From Phoronis australis (lineage: Eukaryota > Phoronida > Phoronidae), in NCBI GenBank assembly GCA_002633005.1, contig NMRA01000468.1, forward strand, positions 288,917 through 348,383: a stretch of 59,467 bases of DNA, given 5' to 3'. Within the stretch, counting starts at the first letter, position 1, and every line of letters begins with the position of its first letter. Positions 1-12,641 of this stretch are shown here, piece after piece. A program made the position numbers and the translations under genes. The notes beneath the pieces are model-generated. The model did not search any database and was not told where the DNA came from. It saw nothing but the letters and a program-made list of their open reading frames with translations.

Positions 1-18
1 CCCCCCCCCCCCCCCCCC
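1..18. repeat. poly-C homopolymer at window edge
   Basis: The window opens with 18 consecutive C residues. This is either a natural homopolymer or a sequencing or assembly edge artefact. Nothing else is visible in the first 200 bases. Confidence 0.9.
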
Positions 19-210
19 GAACCAGCACATATGTGTCTCCATTGCAATAAACCTAATTTGGTAGAAATAATTACATGTGCAGTATTTTCTAACAAAGCTT
101 AACACTCACAGTTCACTCACTCAGTTAACTGGGGCATGTCCTTAATGCCTGGCTTGGTCTAGCAAGGTCAGAGACTGTAAACGGATTTTCATGGCATGCT
201 TGTGAGTACC

Positions 211-374
211 CAGTGGTGGATTTAGAGGGGGGCCAAGGGGGCCATGGCCCCCCCCTAAAATTCTCCCAGATTCCATTAGACGGTTCTGGGGTGCGAATGT
301 CTGACGGGCAAAATCCTGGCTAATACTCTGCCCTGGCCCCTCCCCCCCAACACAAAATCCTGGATCCGCCCATG
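211..374. mobile_element. short TIR element (MITE) with 5-bp target duplication
   Basis: A 164-bp element bounded by 15-bp imperfect inverted repeats (CAGTGGTGGATTTAG at 211-225; the reverse complement of the right end reads CATGGGCGGATCCAG). It is flanked on both sides by the direct repeat GTACC (206-210 and 375-379). The interior is G- and C-run rich and has no ORF. Ends plus target-site duplication indicate a non-autonomous DNA transposon. I do not assign a superfamily. Confidence 0.7.
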
Positions 375-534
375 GTACCTCTATCTGACTCTGACTGATC
401 AGGCTGCTTAAGTGGATAAGCCATTGTGTGCTTGAGAGGGCAATATAAGAGTGTTGTTTGCCCCCATCAAGCTTGATCAGGATCTAAGATAAGTAACTGC
501 CCCATCTACCCTGAATGAGTGCCTCTTTCGCCAG

Positions 535-718
535 TTGCCACACATCTTAGGCAGACTTGTAAGCACTTCCATCACTTTCCAACTGATGAGCTGCTGGGCA
601 ATATAGAAGAGCTAAGAGCATTGAACGACTTCCTCAAGGGTGATGAGGGTCTTAAGATCAAGTACTACACCCTCTTCCTACATGTGTTTCATCAGTTCCC
701 ACAGTCTAGTGCAGGCTT
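535..718 (+). CDS. candidate internal exon of an unrecognised gene (helical protein)
   Basis: An open segment of about 60 codons follows an acceptor-like CTTTCGCCAG and runs into a strong donor, GTGAGT at 719. It enters in phase 1 and leaves in phase 2. The translation is rich in Leu, His and acidic residues and looks helical (for example DELLGNIEELRALNDFLKG), as expected of a HEAT- or armadillo-like helical-repeat protein, but I recognise no family. If the donor is not used, TGA at 720-722 would end it. No adjoining exon is found in the window, so it probably belongs to a gene extending off the left edge, or is a relic. The composition is clearly more coding-like than its surroundings. Confidence 0.4.
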
Positions 719-722
719 GTGA

Positions 723-3543
723 GTACCTAGCTCCATCAGTGTCTGACATCTGGACTGGGTCTAATTAGAGAACCAATGTGGCTCACAGCCAGCTAATCAA
801 TCCAATCTTAACCCATTTGACTTTTGGGTGATGATCTACTTGTATGTGGCTATAATCTGTAATAATAGTCCTTCTGGCAGATTGGACAGTACATGGTTAT
901 GTAACGGTGGTGGAGATGCCGCCAACAGGCAGTATGGTAAACCCAACAGCTGGTTCCTGGTGTTCTGCCTTCAATAACATCAACTGCTTGTGGCATTTTG
1001 ATATTAAATGATGAACAATTCCAGAACTTGGTAGATTTGACATGATAGAATTGGCATGTTGCACGGTATGTGAAAGCTGAGAATTTCAACTAAAATTTTT
1101 AAACCAAGTTTGCTGTCACCCTTGGTAGACCATCCCTAATAGCCAGCACACCTATTACTCTGCATGGTCAAAATTCCTGAGCAAACAGCGATTGGCAGAT
1201 GACTTGAAAGTGCCTCACTGAAAATCTCAGAAATTGTGTGAGAAAGCATTTTAATGAATTGTTTAAATTGAACAATCTTTTATTCTGGTGGAAAAGCTGA
1301 CAACTCGCATCCTGGATGTAATAGGGCCGACTTTAAGTGAACATTTTATTTTCAGTATGCCCAAGTTAAAAAACCATGTTATTAGTAGCATTCTTGATAA
1401 AAACTTTAGGCTCCCTTGGTTAGTGGCTAAAAAAAATCAAGCATTCCCTTTTACACTCATAAAGTCTGTCACATACTTTTCCTTACCATGACCAAATTCC
1501 ATATCCATTACCAACTCAAATCTGCACAGGCAATGCCGACACGTGTCATTTTCAATTTCACGAATTTAGGGTTGTGGACAACCCCAATAAAGTGAAGAAT
1601 TTTCTTGAGTAGTTTTAAGTGTTCTTGTTGGTAGAAGAAATAGAACTCACTGTTAGGAATATTATGAGACTGCGGGATTTTACGAGAGTAAAAGATCTTG
1701 TTCAGTTTCCGTTTTTTTTGAGCCAGCTAAATAGGGCAAAATGCAGCTTTGCATAAACAAGGTGTCAACCTTTTTCTTTGGTAAACTTATGTTGCTCATA
1801 GACATAATCAGGTACAAGCCTAGAAAACGACAATAACAAGAGATCTTGTAAGTCTGGTCGGTGTGCTTTTTTTAAAACAAATCTTGTTGTATTCTGTTGT
1901 TGTTGAAAGTTTTATGATTTTCAAGAATTGAGAGGCTTGTAATCTGCCTTTCTCTAGGGATGGGGTTACATTGGACTCCAGCTTGATAATCAAAAAGGTT
2001 GTAAATAATTACAAACTGTGATAAACTGTCAATGAAATCCTATAAATAAACCTTCAGAGGAGAAGGAGACATGTTACATGGTTGGTTTTGTGTTTCTTGG
2101 GAATTCGTCAGTTGACCGTTTGACACTTAAAAAGTAAACGGTTTTAGGTTAAATAAGTTTATAATTGCATGTTAACTAGGGTTCAAAAGTTAGTATTGGC
2201 CCTCAGGTGGATGTGGTAACAGATATCGATGTAAAAATATCCCAGGATTTCAAGTCTCAAAAGCTACGGTAAATAGTTCTGTGCAGTGAATGGCCAATGG
2301 CGTTGAGTGGACGGTGATGTGTACCTTACAAATTCAGCGTCGGATTCATTTTCGTGATTGGTTGATTAAAATCTTCATCAGTTAGCCTAGACCTACTTCT
2401 AGAAAGTATACGTTTGTTCTCAAATACTAACAGCACCTGATGGCTGCTATGCTTCAGAGAATGACTCGCTTGATTTGATTACGAATTACAAAAACAGCAT
2501 TCTTCATTTTGCTACAGAGCAATATGTCTCCAGCCAAAGTAATTTTCACCCTGGTGCTTGTTTTTATAGTTTGCCACATGTTTACTCTCTAAACAGCATC
2601 TAGGGCAACTTAAAAAACAATGAATCCCCTCTGCCACAATTGACGACAACCAACACCAGGTGGTAGAATCGAAACAACGCCAATCCACTCCAGTGTTTTA
2701 TTGAGGAATATTGAGCTGCTTCTCTTAGCTAAAGTCTTAAAGTGACGTTGGGGAGAAAAAATGGTTTTCTGATATCAGCCTTGGCATGTAATCAAAGTGG
2801 CAACCGGTGGTAGCATTACTCTACGCTCAGTTAACAGAGCTAAAACACTGACTGAAACTAAACCCTTGCAGCATATTTTAAGTATATTTCACTGGTAAAA
2901 TACCTACCTTCAGCAAAAGTGTGGCAGACAAAGGCATGCCTTGTGATGAATGGTATGCGATTTATAATAAAATAAAACAATGCAGTTTTTGTTGTTTTGT
3001 TGCTGTGGTCAAAGTTACCAATGACCCGTAACTTTCAATAAGTTTGTTCCGTCAATCCCATCAATATTTTTGGCCATCAAACCAATAATGTCTTTTAGTT
3101 ATTTTTCTGATCAAAAATTGGGTTTTCAAAAGGTTTTCGGTTTATTTTGTAGTAATAAGGATTTTTTAAAGGATTTAAGAGTGGCTAGATTGCCTGCATG
3201 GTTGTGTAGGCACTTGTGTTTTGAAGTTGTATCTGGTCAGGAGTAAACAGGTTTCACGTCAGTCTTTGACAGGTTTTGCTTTGTTTTATGTTTCAGGGAA
3301 AACCCGAGGCACTGAGATTCACCCCTGCATTGTTTCCATATACAAAATAATACCTGGTCAACAGGGTCTATGGCACAACAATTTTAAGTCACTGTGATGA
3401 AAAACCTTTCTGGAGCCAGTAACTGATACTTTTCCTGCTAGTAAAGCCCGGGTCCACCCTAAAGTTTAAAATGCCCACCCGAATTGGCATCGTATTTCTT
3501 TAAACCAGCCCAATCCTCCGAATTTTGAAATAAGTGTCCTCCC
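723..3543. other. no supported gene
   Basis: AT-rich non-coding sequence. The only coding-like item is a 22-codon ATG ORF at 2524-2592 with a hydrophobic, signal-peptide-like start (MSPAKVIFTLVLVFIVCH). It lacks a convincing phase-1 donor that would join it to the first Ig exon at 7924, so I do not call it. Confidence 0.5.
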
Positions 3544-3778
3544 TCATAGTTTTTCGCTACGTATAGTGTAATTATTAGCGTTTCTGTTTTTTACATCAAG
3601 GTCTAATTTCTGTCCCATGTACTTTACACCAGAACTAAATGAACCGAGAGCGCTCGGAGGAGCGACACTTGGCGGAATTAATCGAAAGACGACAATGGGG
3701 AGGACGACGACAATCATGACGATCAAGGCGACAATAATGAAAGATAGCGCAACATGACGGACGAGCCATGCTTTGTTC
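3544..3778 (-). CDS. candidate exon encoding one transmembrane segment, minus strand
   Basis: Read on the minus strand, an acceptor-like TTTTGGATTGCAG (ending at 3779) is followed by an open frame to TGA at 3544. The translation has a basic lead (AWLVRH), about 20 very hydrophobic residues (FIIVALIVMIVVVLPIVVF), then a polar tail with Lys/Arg/Asn. This fits a single-pass or signal-anchor segment. There is no in-frame ATG before the hydrophobic stretch, so an upstream exon on this strand is needed and I cannot find it. The local GC-richer, codon-like composition favours real coding, but family and gene are unknown. A chance ORF remains possible. Confidence 0.3.
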
Positions 3779-3801
3779 CTGCAATCCAAAATAGGTGGCA
3801 C

Positions 3802-6800
3802 TATGTGACAGTCTGCAGAGCAAAGTTATGTTTACAATAGTATTTCGCCTGGAATTCCAGTCTACAGTACGACAGTGCTACCTGGGTCAGTCGGGGTCAA
3901 AACTCTCTGTTAACTTGTGCAGACATAAACAAAACAAAGTGAACTGAAAGCCAGCCAGCTGAGTGCATACGTGACCGAAGGACCAACGGTATCCGAAAAT
4001 CTCGAATAATTCAAAAAGTAGACGTCGTAGCGCAAAATGGAAANTTTAGAACAATTTACAAATTAAGTATAAGGTTATCATCCAATGGCATGGTGAGCAC
4101 TGTATTGAAGTCTTTAAGGATAACGAGGTTGGAGTTATCATAGACTTACTTGCTGTGTACAAAAACTTTCCCCTCCAGCACCATCTGGCAGGGGAACTGT
4201 AAGTAATTGGTCAGTAGTTTGGTTCAAACCACAGGTATTTGACTGCAGTTGTGGTTTGATTCTCTGACCCCTGATGTGTAGGGAGCTGGCTGGGAGTTTT
4301 TTGTATGGAAGCTGGTTGAGTTGTGGTTCCGATTTGTCACATAATGATTTATGTCTATGTCTTGGCATACATTTACATACAGGTGGACTGTGGCTTCACT
4401 AGTGACACCTAGTGTGTTTCCACTTACCCACCATCCACCTTCTGCTGGTAATCTGACTGTGGACTGCAGTCAACATGTTTAGTTGCTTTATAGTCAGAGG
4501 AGCTGTGATCAGTGGTTAGGATCCAAAGTCTTGTAATGTCTGTGTTACTGTACACACCCTTTTGATTATCTAATTATAAGTAACTCGAGTACAAGTGTGT
4601 TTTCCAGGATGTCTGTGTGGTGATGTGGGTCAAGCCTTGAATTTCCATGCAATCAGTGCTCATCCAAATACATTTGACATTAAGAGCAGCTGTTATTTCA
4701 CCATTTGTCACAAAACTATAAGTTTTAGACCACTTGCTGTTATGAAATTGGTCTCAAATTGTTCCTTTGTCAAAGTAGGTCTGATTTCTGAAAAGAACTG
4801 AGAGTTCGTCATTACTTTAGACCAGGCTATACAAGTTGATTATGACTCAGTATGGTCTCCAGCAGTAACTTGTGACAGTGACCTCTGGTGGCGTCCGCTT
4901 TTGGGGAGGAGATTGAACTTAAGGGAGTTAAGTTTGGCTTTTGGACATAGCTGTTAATTGCTCTTTAAAAGCGGGAATTCAGCTTTTGTTCAGTTTACTG
5001 CAGAGCTAGTGGATTTGATTCTACGCTACTGGTAATTCATGTAAAATTTCTTTCCTTCGAGAATGTCCCTTTAAACGAGACCTCGCGTGGTATATTAGTT
5101 CAGCGTTCAGTGCAAATAACCATACTTCTTTGGGGCATTCTGAATTACATTCATAGCTAGAGATCAGACTAGAAATGTAAAATCTTGTGACTAGAAACCT
5201 CAAACTGCTGACATCAGCATTATTTGGTGAACTTTTGAAGTTTCTCAACTCCGAGTCGGCTAAAAATGCATTTTCAACGAACTACTGAGTGAGAACTGTT
5301 TATAAGGAAACAGTAAGTCATGAAATAAAAGAACTTTCGTCTGAAAGTCTGAAATGAAAATGGCAGGTAATGTACGAGAAATGGATTCCCAATTTACTGA
5401 AGCCCTTTTCAAGCTCTGTCAAAAGACCACAAGTATCGGCTAGAACTCTGCGAAGTGAAAACTTGATAAAATGGATGTCACCGTGCCATGTTTTGCTCGA
5501 TTTCACCCAAAAACAGTTGGCCTAGACTTCAACATTCTCACAATATATGTTGTGTATGAATTTCATGTCGGAGAAAAAAAAACAATTTACAATAATGTAA
5601 CCTACTTGGACAAATCTCATTTCAACAAGTAAAGATTAAAGATATAAGAATGGTCTTATAGACAAACCACTTATCTTTGTGATGATGTGGCTAATAAGGA
5701 TTTAAACTTATAATTTGTTGTGATGGTATTAATGTTAAGTAGTGGTGCGCCTGTTTGTAACAAATATAATCTGACTCAAAAGTGATGTGACACCAAGCTT
5801 GGACCAGCTGGAACTGTCACACTGGGCCGGGCTCAGGATAATGAAAGCCATTGCTAGGTAGTGTTCCATACATAGAGCATCATGTTTCAGAAGATCTTGT
5901 AGGACTTTCCAGTCACCCCCGGTTGATTTGGAGTGGGATGCTGTATTTTGATTTTTTGACGTACCTTAGCTAAATATTCACAAGCAAATTTTATGTTACG
6001 GTTATGTCCTTTGGAAGACATTACAGACAATATAGTGGTTTGAGAGAAACAGCTTGGGTCATCCCATAGGTGTTGTTACCATTTGAATTGCCAATTGTAA
6101 TCTGATATCACCTTCTAATGGATTGACTAATAGCTTGTTAGAGCTGCAATAAACAACTTCTGTTGTGGCAGGTGTACACTAGTCTATAGACTACAGTAAA
6201 CCTAATGGTAGCTTAGGTAATACCACTCAGGACAATGTCTTGAAGACTTTCTATGCACTCACATAATATGTGGGGCATATTGTCATCATCTTCTTCATAT
6301 GTCTAATATGAGCTGCCCTATCTATGAAATCCAAGATAGAAATTTCTCTGAAGCACAGTGTAGGATTTTCGTGTAATTTGTAAACACAGCTTAAGTCTTG
6401 AGTAACTGATTCCAATAAATTACTATTGTTACTTGTTTGCACCATCTTCGACATTTACCAACATTAGGTTGTTAAAGGATTGTTATGGTTGGTGTCTTTC
6501 TGTAATGATCATGGTTTGCAGTTGCCAACATAACATGCAAAAATGAAAAAAGTGTAGGCTATACCACAAGGAGCAAATGTTTGCTGCACGCCCAGAAATA
6601 CCTTGGCATGTGTGTGAAATTGGAGTGAGGAAAGGAAATAGTAAATGGTGTGGAAAAGCACACAAATGTCCTGTAATACGTTCATATTGTGCGTGTCAAA
6701 AAGCGGGACATTCTGATGTTGTGACAGGATTGGAACAAAGTACACTCCACATGGACTTCGGGACGTCCAGATCCGACTACTGTTATTTTACCTTAATATG

Positions 6801-6914
6801 CGTTTGTCTCTGCCATTTTGGGCTTGGAGGGGTAACTAGTTGACATAGTGTCTTAGAATTTTACGGATAGTTGTAAATCATCAGTATTGTTCACACACCA
6901 ATAGGTCACATTAC
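3802..6914. other. no supported gene
   Basis: Mostly unique AT-rich DNA with short ORFs only (75 codons or fewer) that show no domain, splice signal or composition bias. One ambiguous base (n) lies near 4044. No repeat family recognised elsewhere in the window is present. Confidence 0.5.
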
Positions 6915-7007
6915 GGCGTTTTCCTGTTGATCCCAACTTGTTCGATTCTATTGCCCAACAATAAGTTGGGAGGGAGGATGACCCCTGTAGCCAATATCTT
7001 ACACAAG
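6915..7007. repeat. dispersed repeat, copy 1 (pair with 15205-15295)
   Basis: About 90 bp shared with 15205-15295. Both copies hold the core GATCCCAACTTGTTCGATTC, then GCCCAACA, CAAGTTGG-like and GATGACCCCTGT blocks. The two CCAACTTG/AAGTTGG blocks are inverted, so each copy can fold into a hairpin. No ORF. It is probably a fragment of an old interspersed element. Confidence 0.6.
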
Positions 7008-7923
7008 TCTGATTAATTAGGGCCAGGGCTCTTTTATTTTTGATAATTGCTGTAATCTCCAATAAGATCGTATCTAGCCTGACTGGGCTGTGCTGTTAAA
7101 AATTGAAGTTAAGTTATGGTATATTTGAACATAAACCAATAGCATTTCTGAATTCCTCGTCAAATGCTGATCATGTTTAGTTTAATGGAAACCTGGCTGA
7201 TGACTCTTTGGATAGATATGACTTATGGTAAAGTGTTAGCAAAATAGAACACGGTATGGTGGAACAATGAAATTTTATGTTATTGAAACTGAACAAGAAT
7301 AAATAAAGACAATTTTCCTTATTGTTTGAAAAAACATTATATAGCATGGGTGACATCAACAAGCACACCATGAAATTTTGTGTTTTGGCAGTACACAGTG
7401 GGCATTAGAAGTATAAATAATGTCAATTATGGCCATTATTTTTGTTCAAATTTGAGGAAACTTTACAGTATCTAGCTGCCACGCTTCCTAGTTGAAGTTT
7501 TTCGTGTGTTTGTGTTGGCCTCAAAATACTAAGCTCGATGAAGGTTCTTAAAATTTGGCAGACGGTGAAATTTTGTCCAAGAGGACGCAGGACTTTCTCA
7601 CCCAAAAAATCCCCCCTCGGAAGATACAGGCATCTTTCCCCTCAGGCAAACGAGGCCCTGTAAAACGGCTTCTTCATTTGTCAAATCCCTCAGAAGTCAT
7701 CATTAATACTGAACGTCTGTTTAGGTTAGCATGACTTGAAGTGATTATTAGATGGATCTGATGCATTGCCCCATTACTATTCGTGATGGACGAGGACCTG
7801 ATCTTCCCTCGATCTCAGATTAATCAAGAAATTACGGATAATTTTTCTTTCAGTTAGATCAATTTTGAAATGAAGTGTAGTGAAGTTATGAAAGTTTCTG
7901 ACATGACCCTGTCCTTCTTTCAG

Positions 7924-8004
7924 GAGAATTAATCTTCAGCTCTCCGCCAATATTGAAAATTATTTCTGGCGACAACGTCACCATTGATTGCAGATATGAA
8001 GGAA
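7924..8004 (+). CDS. Ig domain 1, first exon (B-C strands)
   Basis: An 81-bp phase 1-1 exon between acceptor CCTTCTTTCAG and a consensus donor GTAAGT (8005). It encodes the start of an immunoglobulin domain: a proline pair, then SGDNVTIDCRYEG, where the Cys is the B-strand disulphide cysteine. Its last base (A) joins the GT of the next exon (10159) to make Ser. That places the conserved Trp (VWKF) at the normal distance after the Cys. Phase-1 boundaries are typical of metazoan Ig exons. The start codon and any signal-peptide exon must lie upstream and were not found. Confidence 0.8.
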
Positions 8005-10158
8005 GTAAGTAATTCTTTCTATGTGTGAACATGCTGTTCAATATGTGGTACGGGGGCAAGAAATCCTAAAAACCTGTGACATTTCTCAGTTATTGGAGTC
8101 ATTTTAAGGCAACTATAATTTTTAGACTATTCCCGTACTACCGCATTGCCATCCATGATTCTGCGGTATTTGAGGGGGCAATTGCCTCTCAATTGTTCGC
8201 TGCTGCCAGGCTAATTGCCAATTTACACCAAAACTTGGCTGTCCTGGATTACTCATGCAGTGACACTGAAATCTCCCTGTATTTATCCACATTATGCTGC
8301 AAGCACTCGTGAATTGCATCATTGGAGTTCCACTTGTTATTTGTATTCTTTACAAGTTATTTGCTGCTGTGTGTTGCTCTATTTAACTTCCTGATGCCAC
8401 AAAGTATTCCTTGGCTGCTGACTCCAATGAGAGAAAGTGGAATAAACTTGACAAATATCCCTGTATTTGTGATGTTAAGTTCTTTGCTTTGACTCGAGAT
8501 CAATTGAAGACAAGAAAATGGGAGCAACTGGCAAGTTCATTGTGTTGAGGTTGTCGTGGATACCCTTGCTACCAGGGATATTTTTTTTAAATATCTTATA
8601 AGGCTCTGCTTGTCAGCCCTAGAAACCTTATATTTTTCAAAATCCTTGATGATTCCTGACTGAGGTCTTGATTTTTGACGACTGGGATTTTGGTCTAAAT
8701 AAGCCTAAGGCTTAATTTGCTAATTTTTCCATACACCTGATTGAACATAAAAGAATATCGAGATAGAATTTTCGATCTTCAATCTGTCATGCTATATAGA
8801 AAATTGCATTTTCAAAAAATTGCATAACTATAAACAGGAAGACATTTTCACGTGCACTGTAGATTTCTGTGATCACCAAAGATTTGAAAAATATATGGTT
8901 TCACGCGATTGACAAGTTATTGGAATATTTATTAAAGATATTTAACGAAGTTTGACGCTTGGAAGGCAAGATGTGCATTTACCTTGATTTTGTTACAAAC
9001 TGAATCCCCCTTCTTGAAGGGAGTCCTTTTCAATTCCAATACTTTTAAGCGGTTGTAACTGGGAATATTTCCATGGTCATGTTGCACCTCGGCAGTTTCC
9101 ATCATGGTGATGGTATCTTGTTTAATGGAAATGTCCTTTAGTGGAAATGTTTATGGCAAAGTTTGTACTATGTGTAAATGTCATAAGTTGATATTTTTTA
9201 AAGTTTTCATTATTTTTAACTAAATAATTGGCCTTTGAAAAATGGGAAAACGCCACTTTTTGCAATTGTCTTTGTGCGAAATAAGTGGAGACTTTTACTG
9301 TATTGTTACCAGCACTACAATTGAGATCAAGCTCACTCTTGGAACCTAGAGTCTGGTCACATGTGATTTATCTCATATTCATTGAATCTGAGTCGAGTGC
9401 AATACGGCCATGTAATATTGTTTTACGTATTCACCTCCCGCACTACTTCAACAGTGACCGTTGACATGGAAAGTTTAAAAGATAGGTCAATGTCGACTCA
9501 ACGTTGTTAGCCATTTCAATGATCAAACTTTCCGAAAATAGTTTAAAGTAATTCAATTGCAGTAGTGTAAATAACATTCGCCATGCTGCAACTCAATAGC
9601 AAATGTTATTTAACTATTGTCAGCAAATGTTAAAGTTCAATGCTCAATTACCGTTGTTTTCATCTTTGCTATCTCTTTTCAATTAAGAAATCATTACATT
9701 TAAAACCTTTTCTTTTATTAGAAAAAACTTGTAACCCAACACGCAAGTATTATTACATGTAAGATGTGATCCGCCATGTGAACAGTCTGGGTGACTGCCA
9801 AAAAATGAAAGAAACTTGGGACTTTGAAGCATATTGGATAAATACAAAACGTACCTCGATTAGCGTAGATGGAGTAATATCCCACTCGACATTATTCTGC
9901 GAATTGACCTCGACCTTCGGTCTCGTAGGATATTACTTCATGAACGCCACTCTCGGTACGTTTTGTATCATGTCTCGGGTTGTTGTGACTTTCCACAGTT
10001 ATTCAAAACTTTGTCTGATGGCGACTCTGGTATAAACTTTGAACATGGAAAACCATTTTATTTGCGGCTGTATATGTAGCATGAAAAAATGATGAAACGA
10101 AAATTAACTCGTAGGCCAATGTGAATAGTTTTGGCCTTGACCTTTCTACAATTTCCAG
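8005..10158. other. intron within Ig domain 1
   Basis: AT-rich intron. A long imperfect inverted repeat (9842-9968) near its 3' end is listed separately. No other exon or element is recognised. Confidence 0.7.
9842..9968. repeat. 127-bp imperfect palindrome / hairpin
   Basis: Outer arms are perfect inverted repeats of 14 bp (ATACAAAACGTACC at 9842-9855; GGTACGTTTTGTAT at 9955-9968). Inner arms GGAGTAATATCC (9871-9882) and GGATATTACTT (9928-9938) also pair, giving roughly 40-bp arms around a loop of about 45 nt. The loop contains a small GACC-TTC-GGTC stem. No target-site duplication is obvious. It may be a foldback MITE or a structured intronic RNA. Confidence 0.65.
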
Positions 10159-10407
10159 GTGACCCCTTTATTGTCTGGAAGTTCACACCTAAAAATCAGG
10201 ATCATAGTCAAGCCCTCACACGCGGAAGTAGGATTCTGGACTCAGTGGAAACAACGTTGATGGGCCAAGCTCGGGTGGATGGGGACTTAGAGTACACATC
10301 TAACCTTACGCTCATCAATGTGAACTGGCAGATTCATGATGGCGTCTACGAATGCTCAAACTTGGACGGTAGAAGTGCTGCTCATGCCACTGAAGTGCAA
10401 GTGAAAG
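10159..10407 (+). CDS. Ig domain 1, second exon (C-G strands)
   Basis: A 249-bp phase 1-1 exon between acceptor TTTCTACAATTTCCAG and donor GTGAGA (10408). It completes the Ig domain begun at 7924: C-strand Trp in FIVWKF, an E-strand SNLTLINVNW, and the F-strand DGVYECSN carrying the second disulphide Cys, then a G strand ending EVQVK. The spacing Cys - Trp - Cys is normal for an I-set/V-like domain. The exon ends with G, which joins TT of exon 12642 to encode Val. Confidence 0.85.
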
Positions 10408-10944
10408 GTGAGATCAAATGTTAAGATGTTAAGTGGCAGATCTACGTTCTTAGAGGCCTGAAGCCTGGCTCTTCTCCGACTAAAGTATTAAGTGACCCTA
10501 AATTTCAAAAAAAACTAGTCATACAATCAATAAAAGTTTCAAAATTTGACTGTAGATAAGTTGTGTTCATGGTCTATGTCTGCGATGGACAGTTGCCTGT
10601 ATGTCTGTTTTACTATTGTCTAACCTAACAATGTATACTTTTCACGAACTATTCAAGTATGCTACATAAAAACTTTTTGAAATGGAGATGTAAAAAATTT
10701 TTGCATCGATCTCCCTTATGTTTACTACCATTTTGATGATGGGTAATTTCGTGCCTGATTACCGAAGTCTTCAGAGAATGACACCATCAGCTGAAGCTGT
10801 ATGGTTTGTACGACGATGGCAGCTTTTCTAGTAACTTAAGGTTAGCGGATTGGTTGAGTTGCCTAAACTCGACCAGTGAAGGTCTCAGCGAGTGAGTTTC
10901 GATGACAAGGCTGTGTTCTGTTTGCACAAGGAACCCTAGATGGT

Positions 10945-11445
10945 CAGGGCTTGGAATTATCCACGGAAACGCGGATTTCCGCTTTTTTCAAATGTTCTGC
11001 CCACGTATTTTATTATATTTCCGCGTAAAAAAAAAATCGAATTTGATTTAAAATTTCCGCGGCAAATTTCTTTCTTACCGCGGCGTTGCCAACAACTTTC
11101 ACCTCGAAAAGCGGAAGTTGCTCTTTTTGTTTCGGAGGAACGTAAATTGTCATCATTGCCGGGGCACCTGGGATAGCGTGGTTTTCTTCAATGGCGTTTC
11201 GTGAGATTGTAAATCGCGGTGACAAATACTACGACTGCAGCCAAAAATGTGTGGAGGTGTGAGTTGACGGATGAGCTAAAAAGACGCAGACGCACGTTTC
11301 TGGAGGTGGTACCTTCTCCCGATGTTTTGTCGATAAAAGGTCCACATCGACAAAAATTCGAGCCCCCCATTTTCAAGGTTGGGTGCGCGCATGTTTAGGG
11401 CCGTAAAAATTTCCGTTTTTTTGTCATGGGTCATTCCAAGCCCTG
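10945..11445. mobile_element. 501-bp TIR element (MITE) with 5-bp target duplication
   Basis: Perfect 13-bp terminal inverted repeats (CAGGGCTTGGAAT at 10945-10957; ATTCCAAGCCCTG at 11433-11445) flanked by direct ATGGT repeats (10940-10944; 11446-11450). The interior includes a module (about 11338-11392: AAAAGGTCCACATCGAC, then TTGGGTGCGCGCATG) that recurs near 51034-51276 and 54835-55046, so it is a mosaic or belongs to a family sharing internal blocks. No transposase ORF. Confidence 0.8.
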
Positions 11446-12367
11446 ATGGTGCACAATACAATACAATAGTCAATTTGAATTGCGGACTGCTACCAAATCA
11501 CACCAACCCACAGTGCATTTTTCTACTGTACTAAAGGCTAGGGATGATGAATGGGTCTTTGAGTCATGGTTCGTATAGGTAAAATTTGTCTGGTCCCCCA
11601 CTCAGATTATAAAATGGGTGTCACTCATTATAGTTCCCATATTTTTAAATTATACCTTAAAAAGAATTTTTGTTGGATTTTGTATCATTTTAGCCAAAAA
11701 ATGAGGATTTTATGATGGTGAATGGCACCCTTTTACAGGTTCAGATTTAAATTAAGAATTGTCCAGATGAGCACGAGCTGTCTTACAACATCTTGTGGCG
11801 CTTTTTCATTGCCCATCTTACCAGAGATTGTCATTTTTATGTTTCTCATCTGTATTCACTATTTCTACTTGTAAATGTATTAGTTGTAATATGTGACCTT
11901 ATATCGCCTACCTCGGTCTCCTTTTCGTCTCTGGTAACGAGCTTGCACCGCACATATCATTTATCTATTATTCGGGACACATGTCGATCATAAAAGTTAA
12001 AAATGTCCGACAGTTTTACGAAGGTCACTGTGGGTTTTTAAAACTTCACATTCAATTATTCCGTTAGCTGTTTTTTCCTTCAGTCAACATGTGATTCGCT
12101 TGCATGGTTTTACTATCACCGGTTTTCAGTAATGATATCTCTACTAAAGTTACATTATTATTAAACAGTAGTCTAAACTTCAACCTTTTTAACAGTAAAT
12201 TCCTCTTAAGCAATGTTAGTAAACTTTTATCGAACGTTTATAAATCTTGTTAATTCTGATTTCCATATCTGTACATGCTTTTGTTTTTAGTATGTTCGTA
12301 ATAGCACATCTAAATATTTGATTACTTATGTTAGATACTACTTACGTGTATATAGTTCTATATATAC

Positions 12368-12531
12368 TACCGTAAACTCACAGGTTAATAGCATGGGCAC
12401 TTAAATTGGGAAAACATTTGGTAGGGGGATGGGCTATGACCCAAGCAGTGGGCGCTTAAAACCGAAAATTGACCAAAAGTTGGGGATGGGCGATTACTCG
12501 GGCATTGGCGTTGACCCGCGAGTTTACGGTA
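12368..12531. mobile_element. 164-bp TIR element (MITE)
   Basis: Perfect 12-bp inverted ends: TACCGTAAACTC (12368-12379) and GAGTTTACGGTA (12520-12531). The interior carries GGGC-rich repeats (ATGGGCTATGACCC-like) and no ORF beyond chance. It lies about 110 bp upstream of the Ig 2 exon. A target-site duplication is not clear. Confidence 0.65.
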
Positions 12532-12641
12532 CCGTCTACAACCCAGATATGCTTCGCGCGATTTCTGGGTTTGTCATTATTTACTTGCATGCTCTGTGTA
12601 TTCTTCAATAAATATGCATCACCTTAAAAAAAATTTTTTAG

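Larger units (their letters stand above)
10408..12641. other. intron between Ig domains 1 and 2
   Basis: Contains two TIR elements (10945-11445 and 12368-12531, listed separately). The rest is AT-rich with no exon-like ORF. Confidence 0.7.

Noticed and set aside
850-1089. Minus-strand Cys/His-rich ORF
   Set aside because: The scattered C-x2-C is not a recognisable zinc finger, and there is no support from neighbours.
1288-1491. 67-codon ORF
   Set aside because: No domain or splice signals. AT-rich chance frame.
2524-2592. Signal-peptide exon for the Ig gene
   Set aside because: A hydrophobic 22-codon ORF, but no donor in phase 1 and 5.3 kb from the first Ig exon.
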